DNA from: Muriicola marianensis
GTDB taxonomy: Bacteria; Bacteroidota; Bacteroidia; Flavobacteriales; Flavobacteriaceae
Reading direction: 5' to 3'
Length of the DNA: 64,000 nucleotides
NCBI RefSeq assembly: GCF_014638095.1
Contig: NZ_BMFH01000001.1
Location: 806,001-870,000 of the forward strand
The notes beneath the pieces were generated by a model that saw nothing but the letters and a program-made list of their open reading frames with translations, ran no database searches and was not told the DNA's origin. Both the position numbers and the translations under genes were made by a program. Positions 29,587-38,182 of this stretch are shown here, one piece after another. Numbering within the stretch: the stretch's first letter is position 1; each line of letters opens with the position of its first letter.

Positions 29587-29958
29587 ATGCGTATTGATAA
29601 GTACCTGTGGTGCACACGGTATTACAAGACCCGAAACCAGGCCACCGAGGCCTGCAAGAAGGGTCAGGTACAGGTCAACGGGCAGATTGCCAAACCTTCC
29701 AGGGAAGTGTTCCCGTCAGACGAGGTACGTCTGAGAAAAAATCAGATCGACTACCAACTAAGCGTTTTGGAAATACCTCCAGGCCGTGTGGGTGCCAAGA
29801 TCGTCGGGCTCTACCGAAATGACACCACACCTCAGGAAGCCCTGCAGCATCAGGAAATACAACGCCTGGCCCAGTCATATTACAGAAAAAAAGGAACCGG
29901 AAGGCCCACGAAGAAGGACAGAAGGAACATTGATGACTACATGGATGGAGGGGACTAA
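29587..29958 (+). CDS. S4-domain RNA-binding protein (Hsp15-like)
   Basis: The 123-residue protein starts MRIDKYLWCTRYYKTRNQAT, the S4 fold of the heat-shock ribosome-rescue protein Hsp15, with the second S4 strand KGQVQVNGQIAKPS. Hsp15 binds 50S subunits carrying stalled nascent chain-tRNA. The start is at ATG 29587: the longer open frame upstream (from 29041) is antisense to the FKBP gene and unlike the family. A TATTTTTG -7 element is at 29547-29554. The downstream methyltransferase overlaps its 3' end by 26 bp. Confidence 0.92.
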   Translation: MRIDKYLWCTRYYKTRNQATEACKKGQVQVNGQIAKPSREVFPSDEVRLRKNQIDYQLSVLEIPPGRVGAKIVGLYRNDTTPQEALQHQEIQRLAQSYYRKKGTGRPTKKDRRNIDDYMDGGD

Positions 29959-30535
29959 GCAATATTGGGACGAGCGGTATCTCAACCGCCACTTGGGTTG
30001 GGATATAGGGGAAGTCTCCACCCCGATGAAGGCTTACATAGATCAGTTGAGAGACAGGGAGGTCGATATTCTGGTTCCCGGTGCAGGTAACGGCTATGAG
30101 GTCGGATATCTCTTTGAGAATGGATTTAAAAATGTGTATGCCCTGGATATCAGTGAGGTTCCCTTTGCGGCCTTCAAAAAGACCTATCCCGACTTTCCTG
30201 AAGACCAGCTGCTACTCTGTGATTTCTTTAAACTGCAGGGGATGAAATTTGACCTTATTCTGGAACAGACCTTCTTTTGTGCCCTGAAACCTGAAATGAG
30301 GGAAAACTACGCCGAAAAAATGCACTCCCTTCTCAAAGATGGTGGGATAATTGCCGGTGTGCTGTTTGATTTTCCACTAAAGGAAGATGGACCCCCTTAC
30401 GGAGGGGACAAAGAAGCCTATCGGGATTTGTTCTCGAAGTATTTCCAGATTAAGAAGCTGGAAAGGGCCTACAATTCAATTTTGCCGAGGCAGGGAAGTG
30501 AACTCTTTTTTATCTTTGAGAAGAAATCGATCTGA
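29933..30535 (+). CDS. SAM-dependent methyltransferase, TPMT family
   Basis: This roughly 200-residue protein is a class I methyltransferase of the thiopurine-methyltransferase-like family. Features: YWDERYLNRHLGWDIGEVST near the N-terminus, VPGAGNGYEVGYLFENGF (SAM-binding GxGxG variant), and EQTFFCALKPEMRENYAEKM. Start is ATG 29933 or 29945; both lie inside the S4 gene's 3' end, implying translational coupling. TPMT-like bacterial proteins methylate small anions such as thiols, selenide, tellurite or halides; the substrate here is unknown. Confidence 0.85.
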   Translation: MTTWMEGTKQYWDERYLNRHLGWDIGEVSTPMKAYIDQLRDREVDILVPGAGNGYEVGYLFENGFKNVYALDISEVPFAAFKKTYPDFPEDQLLLCDFFKLQGMKFDLILEQTFFCALKPEMRENYAEKMHSLLKDGGIIAGVLFDFPLKEDGPPYGGDKEAYRDLFSKYFQIKKLERAYNSILPRQGSELFFIFEKKSI

Positions 30536-30538
30536 AAA

Positions 30539-31036
30539 ATGGAGAACAGCATCCTGAAACACGAGCAAATCCAGCATATCATCCGGCGGATCGCCTACCA
30601 GATCTACGAGGTCAATGTGGATGAGAAACGTATCATTATAGCCGGGATCACCGGGGGCGGTCTCTCCTTTGCCAAAAAATTGCAGCGGGTGCTGAATAAG
30701 ATCACGGATGCAGAGATTGTCTTGTGCCAGGTTACCATGGACAAGTCGGATCCCCTGAAAAGCGGGGTTACCACTTCCCTTGAACCCTCTGAATACAAGA
30801 ATTCATCCATTGTTCTTGTGGACGATGTACTGAATTCAGGCTCCACCCTTATCTACGGGGTGCACCATTTCCTCAAAACGCCTCTAAAGAGATTGAAAAC
30901 GGCTGTGCTGGTGAACCGCAACCACAAAAGGTATCCCGTAAAAGCCGATTTTAAGGGAATCTCACTCTCGACCTCTTTACAGGAACACGTCCATGTGCAC
31001 TTTGAGGCCAAAAAGGACGTGGTATATCTAGACTAG
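30539..31036 (+). CDS. phosphoribosyltransferase-family protein (PyrR-like)
   Basis: The 165-residue type I phosphoribosyltransferase has the PRPP-binding loop SSIVLVDDVLNSGSTLIYG at about residue 87, and AGITGGGLSFAKKLQ as the substrate loop. Overall size and layout resemble PyrR/uracil-type PRTases, but pyr-operon regulation or activity cannot be asserted from the sequence alone. It starts 3 bp after the methyltransferase stop, so they are cotranscribed, and its 3' end overlaps the convergent aroK by 9 bp. Confidence 0.85.
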   Translation: MENSILKHEQIQHIIRRIAYQIYEVNVDEKRIIIAGITGGGLSFAKKLQRVLNKITDAEIVLCQVTMDKSDPLKSGVTTSLEPSEYKNSSIVLVDDVLNSGSTLIYGVHHFLKTPLKRLKTAVLVNRNHKRYPVKADFKGISLSTSLQEHVHVHFEAKKDVVYLD

Positions 31037-31576
31037 TTTAGCGGCTATCTCGGCTGCGATCTCATCTACCGACTTCCCCTCACAGGATATGGTGTGATTT
31101 GCCCTGGAATAGTAAGGTCGCCTTTCGAACAAATGCTTTCCGATGTATTCCTGCAGTTCTTCGGGCTTGAGGTGACTGATCATGGGGCGGTGGTCCTTTT
31201 CATCGGCGAGTCGGGCCGTAAGGGAAGCTACCGACAGCTGCAGGTAGAAAACATTCGGGGTCTTATCGAGGAGCAGGTCTGTATTCCCGGAGTAGCAGGG
31301 GGTTCCCCCTCCGGTCGATAATACCACTTTATCTTTGGAAAGCAAGATCTCCTTGAGGTATTCATGTTCTTTTTTCCTGAAGAAGATCTCGCCTTTCTTC
31401 CGGAAAATATCTGGTATACTCATCCCGAGTTCCTCTTCGATATGGTCATCGAGATCCAGGAACGGCAATTCCAGTCGATCAGCGAGGGCTTTTCCAACAA
31501 CCGACTTACCGCTGCCCATATATCCTATCAAAACGATCTGCAAAGCTGCTTTTTTTGCAAAAATGGAGCAATTCAA
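31028..31576 (-). CDS. aroK: shikimate kinase
   Basis: The 182-residue kinase phosphorylates shikimate with ATP in aromatic amino-acid synthesis. Motifs: Walker A GYMGSGKSVVGKAL (about 18-31), the substrate-binding DLDDHIEEELGMSIPDIF, STGGGTPCY, and the lid segment with RPMI. Typical length. It runs convergent to the PRTase gene. Confidence in function is high. Confidence 0.96.
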   Translation of the reverse strand: MNCSIFAKKAALQIVLIGYMGSGKSVVGKALADRLELPFLDLDDHIEEELGMSIPDIFRKKGEIFFRKKEHEYLKEILLSKDKVVLSTGGGTPCYSGNTDLLLDKTPNVFYLQLSVASLTARLADEKDHRPMISHLKPEELQEYIGKHLFERRPYYSRANHTISCEGKSVDEIAAEIAAKLV

Positions 31577-31616
31577 ACCGAATTCAAAGAATTCATAAAA
31601 TTATCCTTAAATCGAC

Positions 31617-31646
31617 TTGAAAAATGGATTATTGATATTATATTTG
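31617..31646 (+). promoter_or_regulatory. tRNA-Lys promoter
   Basis: TTG at 31617-31619 and TATATTTG at 31639-31646 are spaced 19 bp, giving a near-perfect Bacteroidota promoter with a start near 31652, about 50 nt upstream of the tRNA. Confidence 0.7.
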
Positions 31647-31702
31647 CACCCTCTTAAAGGGCTCCCCTCAGGGATTCCTTCGAGATAAAAAATTGACATT
31701 CT

Positions 31703-31775
31703 GACCTGGTAGCTCAGTTGGTAGAGCATCTCCCTTTTAAGGAGAGGGTCCTGGGTTCGAGCCCCAGCCAGGTCA
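31703..31775 (+). tRNA. tRNA-Lys (anticodon TTT)
   Basis: A complete 73-nt cloverleaf: acceptor GACCTGG/CCAGGTC, D-arm GCTC/GAGC, anticodon stem TCTCC/GGAGA with loop CTTTTAA (anticodon TTT), T-arm CTGGG/CCCAG with TTCGAGC loop, and discriminator A. CCA is not encoded. A promoter lies upstream and a terminator follows 11 nt later. It is a single-tRNA transcription unit. Confidence 0.97.
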
Positions 31776-31786
31776 CGATCAAGCGC

Positions 31787-31818
31787 AAAATCCTCGCCAG
31801 CAAGGCGGGGATTTTTGT
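31787..31818 (+). terminator. terminator after tRNA-Lys
   Basis: AAATCCTCGCC (31788-31798) pairs with GGCGGGGATTT (31804-31814), one G-T wobble included, around AGCAA, followed by TTGTTTT. Confidence 0.8.
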
Positions 31819-31887
31819 TTTCGAAGAAAGGCCAAGCTTGCTTGGGCATATCGAAGGAAACAAAAATCAGGCAAACCCTCGCTAACG

Positions 31888-32192
31888 CCAGTCTTCAGAC
31901 TGGTGGTAGCACCATTCACATCGCCGGGTCCAACGAGCGAAGCGAAGCCTGCCTGCCGGCAGGCAGGTTAACCCCAGCCTCTTTTTTAAAATCTCAAATC
32001 CCAAAAATAACGCGAGCTCGCTCGAGGATTTCGAACGAAATAAGCTGCTGTTGGGATGTGAAATTTGTAGTTGCGGCTCATCTTGAAAAGATAATCCTAT
32101 TACCCGCAAAGTGATTACACTTTGATTAGGTTCACCACAAGTCAAAGACATGCGGTAGCGGAGCCACAAGTCGCAGACTTGCGGCAGCGGTG
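31888..32192. repeat. cluster of degenerate hairpin repeats in a 470-bp non-coding stretch
   Basis: Between the tRNA terminator and the next gene I see no ORF worth calling, but several repeated hairpin units. CCAGTCTTCAGACTGG (31888-31903) is followed by TGGTAGCA. Two tandem 29-bp units at 32135-32163 and 32164-32192 (24 of 29 bases equal) each hold CAAGTC-3 nt-GACTTG-type hairpins followed by CGGTAGCGG or CGGCAGCGG. The shared stem-plus-GGYAGC layout indicates one interspersed repeat family. Function unknown; they resemble REP-like sequences. Confidence 0.6.
31948..31967. repeat. 20-bp perfect palindrome
   Basis: CCTGCCTGCCGGCAGGCAGG is its own reverse complement. Similar CCTGCC/GGCAGG palindromes are, as I recall, scattered in several flavobacterial genomes, so it is probably a member of an interspersed element rather than a gene-specific operator. 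Confidence 0.6.
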
Positions 32193-32284
32193 TCAAATAA
32201 GGAAATATCTTTAAAAAATATCAGAGGTATGACTAATATCATTGTATTCGGATATCCTATGGTTGACCTTTGCAAAAAAGAGTC

Positions 32285-32800
32285 ATGGGCCTTATCATCA
32301 CTATTGTCGTTCTGGTCCTAATCCTGGTTCTTATCAGTTTATTGTACATTCCGCTCGATATCTGCATAGACACCAGAGGCAACAGGTATTACGCAGAACT
32401 CAAGGGCCTGGTAAAGGCAGATGTGGAGCCCGATGAAAGGGAGATCCTCAGGATCAGGGTCAAGGCACCCTTTAAGGAATTCTATTTCTTTCCGTTGAAA
32501 CCCAAAAGAAAGAAACCCGATAAAATCGACGAGAAAAAACGCGACAAAAAAGGACGTAAATACTGGAATAGGTTTACTCCAAACACTATATGGAGGGTAG
32601 TAAAATCCTTCGAGATCAAAAAATGGGAACTCGACCTGGATACAGGTGACTGCATCACCAATGCGAAATTGTATCCGCTGTTCGCCTTACTGAATTATCG
32701 CACGGGAGGGTTTCACATAAATTTTGAAGGAAGAAATCATGCCCTGCTCATGGTGCGGAACAGACCTATTGGCCTCATAAAATCATTTTTTAACCTCTAA
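32285..32800 (+). CDS. membrane-anchored protein resembling YtfI (DUF2953)
   Basis: The 171-residue protein (start chosen at ATG 32285; a TTG five codons upstream is less likely) has one N-terminal transmembrane helix (LIITIVVLVLILVLISLLYI) and a charged soluble part with a lysine-rich stretch, ending in a hydrophobic GLIKSFF segment. Its size, layout and position immediately before a GerW/YtfJ gene match the ytfI-ytfJ pair of Bacillus, where YtfI is DUF2953. Homology is inferred from context and layout more than from motifs. A TTG/GACCTTTG promoter-like pair lies upstream (32242, 32265). Confidence 0.7.
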   Translation: MGLIITIVVLVLILVLISLLYIPLDICIDTRGNRYYAELKGLVKADVEPDEREILRIRVKAPFKEFYFFPLKPKRKKPDKIDEKKRDKKGRKYWNRFTPNTIWRVVKSFEIKKWELDLDTGDCITNAKLYPLFALLNYRTGGFHINFEGRNHALLMVRNRPIGLIKSFFNL

Positions 32801-32810
32801 ATTCTACACC

Positions 32811-33185
32811 ATGGAATTACATTTTGAAGAATTACTGGCAAAGATCACTGAATTTATCAAGACAGAAGCCAAGACTGAAACCGTTGTCGGTGAGCAGTTT
32901 AAACTGGGCGAATTTACCTGTGTCCCCGTGATCAAAGTAGGAATGGGATTTGGTTCCGGAGGCGCTGAAGGCGCTGGCGCCAAAAAAGGCAAAGGCCAGG
33001 GAATGGGAGCCGGAGCCGGAATGGGTATTGAACCCATCGGATTCCTCGTCACCAAGGGAGATGAGATCAGCTTTTTGGAAGCAGTGAAGTCGCACGGACT
33101 CGCCGCGGCCTTTGAAAAAGTTCCCGATCTGATCGAACATCTGGCAGAAAACCGCCGCAAAGAAAGAGAAGCGGAATTGGTCTAG
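32811..33185 (+). CDS. GerW/YtfJ-family protein
   Basis: The 124-residue protein is a GerW (spore protein YtfJ) family member: an N-terminal FEELLAKITEFIK helix, VVGEQFKLGEFTCVPVIKVGMGFGSGG, a glycine-rich loop (AGAKKGKGQGMGAGAG), and GIEPIGFLVTKGDEISFL. In Bacillus it affects spore germination, but homologues occur in many non-sporulating bacteria with unknown role. It starts 10 bp after the YtfI-like gene and ends in a strong terminator, so the two form an operon. Confidence 0.9.
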   Translation: MELHFEELLAKITEFIKTEAKTETVVGEQFKLGEFTCVPVIKVGMGFGSGGAEGAGAKKGKGQGMGAGAGMGIEPIGFLVTKGDEISFLEAVKSHGLAAAFEKVPDLIEHLAENRRKEREAELV

Positions 33186-33210
33186 ACTTCCCGATTTGAC
33201 CAACCAAAAG

Positions 33211-33240
33211 AAAAGGCACCCGCAGGGGTGCCTTTTTTAT
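33211..33240 (+). terminator. rho-independent terminator after GerW gene
   Basis: AAAAGGCACCC (33211-33221) pairs with GGGTGCCTTTT (33226-33236) across GCAG and continues into more T. The A-rich left side could also help the convergent minus-strand gene. Confidence 0.88.
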
Positions 33241-33256
33241 TAAAATTATACAATAA

Positions 33257-33820
33257 TTATTGTGCGAAACTATTGACCAGTTTCCCTACGGTTCTTTTTT
33301 GCTTTTTGAAAAGGTTCGTCAGAGGCTTAAAGATGCTGGCCAGGGTATAAGGCTCAAAATCGAATCTCAGGATCAGCGGTTTTTTGTTTTCCGCGGAAAT
33401 CTCAAGACCCTTCCAGATCTCGAAATCCAGGTATCTCCTGCCGACTAAACTCTGCTGAGATTTGTCCTTCAGTATCAGGGTATTTCCAGATGTTCCCAGG
33501 TAGAACCTCAACGTGGTATACCGTCCGGGTTTCAGGTTTACCTCACCCTGCGTTTTAAGGAAAAGACCGGTATGGGAACCTTTCAGATTAACCCTGCTGG
33601 TGTCCTCAAAGTCCTTGATGATGTGCTCTTGTCCGGCCTCATCAATGGCGGCAAACCTGGTAATATCCAGGATCATTTCTGACACCCCTTTTTCGGTAGC
33701 CATTAAATTGTTCAGTAAAATATCATATGTATTGTATTCCGTGAGCGCCCAAATATCACTCATCTTATAAGCAACAGGGTTCGTATGGAATACGGTCGGA
33801 TAAAATGTCGTCGTTTTCAT
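33257..33820 (-). CDS. hypothetical protein, DUF4382-like
   Basis: A 187-residue protein without signal peptide. The stretch LKPGRYTTLRFYLGTSGNTLILKDK followed by a beta-rich tail with ILRFDFEPY resembles the DUF4382 beta-sandwich, otherwise found in lipoproteins, but here the export signal is absent, so the match is tentative. The C-terminus is basic (LFKKQKRTVGKLVNSFAQ). It is a stand-alone gene facing the GerW operon. Function unknown. Confidence 0.65.
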   Translation of the reverse strand: MKTTTFYPTVFHTNPVAYKMSDIWALTEYNTYDILLNNLMATEKGVSEMILDITRFAAIDEAGQEHIIKDFEDTSRVNLKGSHTGLFLKTQGEVNLKPGRYTTLRFYLGTSGNTLILKDKSQQSLVGRRYLDFEIWKGLEISAENKKPLILRFDFEPYTLASIFKPLTNLFKKQKRTVGKLVNSFAQ

Positions 33821-34061
33821 AGTTGTAATACTTTAAAATTACGATGCAAATGTCCGGCGATCTTCCGGTAGGGAAAACCAGTATATTTTCCAATATATAT
33901 GCTATTTTAACCTATAAGCATACATATAATGTTAATTTGTGTTAATATACCTTAGATGAGGGTCAATTGATCCCATAAAATTCACTGGGATATGCCTTCT
34001 CCCCTGATTCAACTATGGTATCTCGATGATTTTATGCATTTTTGGGTCTGACCCCCCTACC

Positions 34062-35216
34062 ATGGACCAAGGCCTCATAAATAGCGTGCGATCCTCCTTC
34101 CGCTCACAATTCGGGACAAACCCGGTCCTGATCTGGTCCCCGGGCCGCATCAACATCATTGGGGAACATACTGATTACAATCGGGGTTTTGTAATGCCTG
34201 CTGCCATTGACAGGGGAATTGTGATGGCTATGGGAAAAGCCGCCGAGGGAAATGGAAAATGGATCGCAACGTATGTAAAAGAGGTGTTTTCACCGGGTAG
34301 CCTTCCGTCACATCCCGAAAATAGGAAGGGCTGGCAAGCCTACCTTATGGGTATCCACTCAGAACTCGGGAAAAAAGGAATATTTCCTGACCCTGTGGAT
34401 CTGGTTTTCAGTGGCAATATACCTCCCGGGGCCGGACTCTCCTCCTCTGCCGCCCTCGAGAATGCCTTTGTCTATGGATTGAATGAGATTTATGAGCTTG
34501 GGCTAAGTCCTACAGACATGGTCAGTATCTCCCACGCTGCAGAATGGGATTACGTGGGGGTAAAATGCGGGATCATGGACCAGTACGCGAGCATGTTTGG
34601 GCAGGAAGGCAAGGCGATATTCCTGGATTGCCGGTCCATGGTCTCAGAAATGATTCCTGCGAATCTGGAAGGATACCAATGGTTACTGCTCGATACCGGG
34701 GTCAAACACAACCTGGCCGACAGTGCCTACAATCAAAGGCGTGAGGTATGTGAAGCTATCGCAACCCGGCTTGGTGCGAATTCCCTCAGGGAGCTTAGCG
34801 TTGAACAACTCGAACAAATCCGATCAGCAATTCCGGCGGCAGATTATCAGAAAGCTCTTTATGTGCTCGAAGAAAATGAGCGCGTACTCAGAGCCCGTGA
34901 GGCAATTAAAAGAAATGACCTGAAAAAATTGGGAGAACTGATGTACCTGTCGCACAAGGGGCTGGCTGAACAGTATGCTGTGAGCTGTGAAGAACTCGAT
35001 TTTCTAGTCGACCTAGCCAAAGAAACCGAAGGAGTGCTCGGTGCCCGGATGATGGGAGGAGGATTTGGAGGCTGCACCCTGAACCTGGTCCATGAGAACG
35101 AGGTACAAACCCTGCTAAAAAAAGCGCTTAATAGCTACAGAGAACGATTTGATCTGACCCTGAAGGATTATCCCGTCAGATTCGCATCAGGATGCTGTCT
35201 GGTGAAATCAATTTAG
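34062..35216 (+). CDS. galK: galactokinase
   Basis: The 384-residue GHMP kinase phosphorylates galactose to galactose-1-phosphate. Signatures: GRINIIGEHTDYNRGFVMP (GalK motif 1), GNIPPGAGLSSSAALENAF (ATP-binding motif 2) and GARMMGGGFGGCTLNLV (motif 3). Start ATG 34062 gives the usual length; a longer frame from 34026 adds twelve residues. No galT, galE or galM lies beside it, so it is a solitary galactose gene here. The upstream 240 bp are AT-rich and may hold its control region. Confidence 0.94.
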   Translation: MDQGLINSVRSSFRSQFGTNPVLIWSPGRINIIGEHTDYNRGFVMPAAIDRGIVMAMGKAAEGNGKWIATYVKEVFSPGSLPSHPENRKGWQAYLMGIHSELGKKGIFPDPVDLVFSGNIPPGAGLSSSAALENAFVYGLNEIYELGLSPTDMVSISHAAEWDYVGVKCGIMDQYASMFGQEGKAIFLDCRSMVSEMIPANLEGYQWLLLDTGVKHNLADSAYNQRREVCEAIATRLGANSLRELSVEQLEQIRSAIPAADYQKALYVLEENERVLRAREAIKRNDLKKLGELMYLSHKGLAEQYAVSCEELDFLVDLAKETEGVLGARMMGGGFGGCTLNLVHENEVQTLLKKALNSYRERFDLTLKDYPVRFASGCCLVKSI

Positions 35217-35256
35217 AATAGACCCTGATCCCGCTCTTGCATGGCCGGGGCGATTA

Positions 35257-36528
35257 TCATCCATTACCGTTTCTCTTGTAAGGCCGAATAATGAGGCCAA
35301 GCGGTCTGTCATAGGTGAAATAATTAACCATCCAGTCCAGAAAGGCGACGATTTTATTGCGGAAACCCACCAGAGACATGATGTGAACAAACATCCAGAC
35401 CAGCCAGGCAAAGGTCCCCTGAAATTTCAATACCTTGAGATCGACCACTGCCTTACGCCTGCCGATAGTGGCCATCACACCTTTATCGAGGTATTCAAAA
35501 GGCAACATGGATTTTCCTTTAACCACCCTTTTGATATTTTTTGCCAAATGCCTTCCCTGTTGCTGGGCAACCGGGGCGAGCATGGGTAGTCCTTTGGGAT
35601 TGTCCATAGATATATGTGCAGCAACGTCCCCAATGGCGAAGATATTCCCGGTTCCCGCAACCTGGTTGTATTCATTGACCGCTATGCGGTTCCCTCCCAC
35701 AATGGATTCTCCGGGTAACCCCTCCAGAGGCGCTCCCTTGACCCCTGCCGTCCAGATGACCGTATCAGTCCTGAAGGAAGATCCGTCTTCCAGGGTGATC
35801 AGGGATCCGTCGTATTCCCGAACCCGAGTATTCAGAAAAACGTTCACACCTAATTGCTTCAAGTATTCCAGGGATTTTTCAGAGGCTTCCTCGGACATGG
35901 CCGAAAGTAGAACCGGGGCCGCCTCGTACAGATTAATGCTCATCATGGACAGATCCAGTTCAGGGAAATCTTTTGGCAGGACGTATCGTTTCATCTCTGA
36001 GATTGCACCGGCGAGTTCGATCCCGGCGGGGCCTCCCCCGACTATGGCAATGTTCATGATCTCCTCCAGGGGTTCATCATCTACATTGGCCAGGGCTTTT
36101 TCCATATTCTGGAAGATGAAACTTCTCATGTTCAAGGCCTCCGGAATGGATTTCAGGGCGAGCAGGCGGTCCTTTACAGGTTCAAAATTGAAAAAATTAT
36201 TCTGGCTCCCAGTAGCAATAATGAGGTAGTCAAAGGGGATATCGCCTATGTTGGTCTTCAGCAGGTTTTCCGAGGGAACTACCTCCCTGACTTTTCCCAT
36301 CCTGAAGGTAATATTCTTGTTGTAACGGAAGATCCGCCTCACCGGATAGGCGATGCTACCCGGTTCGAGTCCACCTGTGGCTACCTGGTACATCAGGGGC
36401 TGGAAGTTGTGGTAGTTGTGCTGGTCGATCAGCAACACATCTACCGGACTTCTCCTCAAGGCCCTGGCCATGGCGATCCCGCCAAATCCTGCGCCGACAA
36501 TAACTACCTTCACCTTCTTCTCTTCCAT
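35257..36528 (-). CDS. type II NADH dehydrogenase (NDH-2)-like NAD(P)/FAD oxidoreductase
   Basis: The 423-residue flavoprotein has two Rossmann folds: FAD site VVIVGAGFGGIAMARAL (residues 8-24) and NADH site IAIVGGGPAGIELAGAI (about 160). IFAIGDVAAHI is the second FAD-binding motif. The C-terminus has an amphipathic/hydrophobic stretch (FAWLVWMFVHIMSL) that anchors NDH-2 to the membrane. It passes electrons from NADH to menaquinone without pumping protons. It faces the transhydrogenase operon, divergent, which is a sensible pairing for balancing NAD(P)H. Confidence 0.92.
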   Translation of the reverse strand: MEEKKVKVVIVGAGFGGIAMARALRRSPVDVLLIDQHNYHNFQPLMYQVATGGLEPGSIAYPVRRIFRYNKNITFRMGKVREVVPSENLLKTNIGDIPFDYLIIATGSQNNFFNFEPVKDRLLALKSIPEALNMRSFIFQNMEKALANVDDEPLEEIMNIAIVGGGPAGIELAGAISEMKRYVLPKDFPELDLSMMSINLYEAAPVLLSAMSEEASEKSLEYLKQLGVNVFLNTRVREYDGSLITLEDGSSFRTDTVIWTAGVKGAPLEGLPGESIVGGNRIAVNEYNQVAGTGNIFAIGDVAAHISMDNPKGLPMLAPVAQQQGRHLAKNIKRVVKGKSMLPFEYLDKGVMATIGRRKAVVDLKVLKFQGTFAWLVWMFVHIMSLVGFRNKIVAFLDWMVNYFTYDRPLGLIIRPYKRNGNG

Positions 36529-36777
36529 GACCCTACCTTTGAAAATTGTCTATTTGTGTTGTTTTACGACAGGTCAGACTTTTTGACCACGGATTGCCGC
36601 TACTTAATATTGCTTTTCAGGAGACCTAAAGATATCAATATAAATGAGGTTCTTCTTTATTAATGCGGATGACTCATGAATCTACGAGGATTTTGGCCAC
36701 TTAATGATATGGTCACATTCTATATTTCTGATTTCCGAATTTTCTTTATAAATTGACCGTACTGTTTACCTAACCGC

Positions 36778-37860
36778 ATGATCATAGGCATCCTCAAGGA
36801 ACCCAACGACAAACGCGTATCCCTGGTTCCAAGTACCCTGAAAAAGTTTAAAGTAGAAGGCGTGGAATTCCGAATCCAGAAAGGAGCCGGAACCCAGGCG
36901 AGCTATGTAGATACCAAGTATGAGAAATACGGCAAGGTTACCGATCGTTCGGAAATACTAAAAAGTGCGGATATCCTGGTAAGCATTAACCCACTACCCG
37001 TTGAAGAACTGCCCCTGATAAAAAAAGGAGCCCTTCTCGTCGCAGTGTTCTCCCCCTTTCAAAATCAGGAACTCATAGCACGAATAGAGGAATTGGGACT
37101 CAAGGCAGCCAGCCTGGATATGATCCCCAGGACGACTATAGCCCAGACCATGGATATACTTTCCTCCATGGCCTCGATTGCCGGTTATCGGGCTGTGCTC
37201 CTGGCGGCCACGGAACTCCCCGGGTTCTTTCCGATGATGATCACGGCCGCCGGCAGCATAAAACCTTGTAAAGTCCTGGTTCTCGGGGCCGGTGTCGCGG
37301 GATTGCAGGCCATAGCCACGGCAAGGAGACTGGGAGCTATTGTAGAAGCCTCTGATGTCCGTGCGGCAGCCAAAGAAGAGGTGGAAAGCCTGGGCGCAAA
37401 ATTCGTCGAGGTTCCCGGGGCTATAGACAAAAGAGATGCGGGGGGATATGCCGTGGAACAGACAGCAGAATTTATGGTGAGGCAGCAGGAGGAGGTACAA
37501 AAACGCGCTGCGTCTTCCGATGTGGTGATCACCACTGCACAGATCCTCGGAAAAAAAGCACCCGTCTTGCTCACAGCTGAAACGGTGAGCAAAATGAAGC
37601 CCGGATCTATCGTGATAGATCTCGCGGCCTCCTCAGGAGGGAACTGTGAACTGAGCCAGGCAGATACCACAGTGATTCACAATGGTGTGAAGATCATAGG
37701 CAATTCTAACTTGCCCTCGGAAATGCCCAGGGATGCCAGTTTCTTTTTCAGCAATAATGCCGCCAATTACCTGAAGTTGATCATCAAGGACGGTGCACTC
37801 AACCTGGATCGCAACAATGAGATTATCGATAAAACACTGCTTACAAAAGACCAGACCTAA
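36778..37860 (+). CDS. pntAA: NAD(P) transhydrogenase, alpha subunit part 1 (NAD-binding)
   Basis: The 360-residue domain I of the proton-translocating transhydrogenase binds NAD(H). Sequence VLVLGAGVAGLQAIATARRLGA (residues about 163-184) is the nucleotide fold; RDASFFFSNNAANYLKL is typical of the domain end. In this organism PntA is split, as in Rhodospirillum: the membrane part is the next small gene, 10 bp downstream. The complex uses the proton gradient to make NADPH from NADH. Confidence 0.95.
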   Translation: MIIGILKEPNDKRVSLVPSTLKKFKVEGVEFRIQKGAGTQASYVDTKYEKYGKVTDRSEILKSADILVSINPLPVEELPLIKKGALLVAVFSPFQNQELIARIEELGLKAASLDMIPRTTIAQTMDILSSMASIAGYRAVLLAATELPGFFPMMITAAGSIKPCKVLVLGAGVAGLQAIATARRLGAIVEASDVRAAAKEEVESLGAKFVEVPGAIDKRDAGGYAVEQTAEFMVRQQEEVQKRAASSDVVITTAQILGKKAPVLLTAETVSKMKPGSIVIDLAASSGGNCELSQADTTVIHNGVKIIGNSNLPSEMPRDASFFFSNNAANYLKLIIKDGALNLDRNNEIIDKTLLTKDQT

Positions 37861-37870
37861 CGCCCTGAAT

Positions 37871-38182
37871 ATGGAAAGTATCTTTCTCTTCTTAGACGAA
37901 AACCTCCTCCTGATCTACTTGCTGATCTTTACGATCATCCTCGGGTTCGAACTTATTTCCAATGTGCCAACCATCCTGCACACTCCCCTGATGTCAGGGG
38001 CCAATGCCATCAGCGGGGTCGTCATCATCGGTGCCATCCTCCTGATACGCAACGCAGATCCGACTGATTACCTTACCCTGAGCCTGGGGGCCCTGGGAGT
38101 GGTCCTGGGGATGATCAATGTAGTTGGTGGTTTTGCCGTGACCAACCGCATGTTAAAAATGTTCAATAAAAAGAAGAAGTAG
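37871..38182 (+). CDS. pntAB: NAD(P) transhydrogenase, alpha subunit part 2 (membrane)
   Basis: The 103-residue integral-membrane protein has three to four helices and corresponds to the C-terminal membrane part of PntA. Start is ATG 37871 (MESIFLFLDENLLLIYLL); the longer frame is an overlap with pntAA. Conserved SNVPTILHTPLMSGANAISG marks the proton channel loop. It ends one base before pntB. Confidence 0.95.
   Translation: MESIFLFLDENLLLIYLLIFTIILGFELISNVPTILHTPLMSGANAISGVVIIGAILLIRNADPTDYLTLSLGALGVVLGMINVVGGFAVTNRMLKMFNKKKK

Noticed and set aside
31703-32284. Integrated element next to tRNA-Lys
   Set aside because: No integrase, no duplicated tRNA 3' end was seen, and the following genes look like core genes.
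33860-33960. AT-rich patch upstream of galK as a replication origin or phage site
   Set aside because: No DnaA-box cluster or direct repeats seen; it is an ordinary AT-rich intergenic region.
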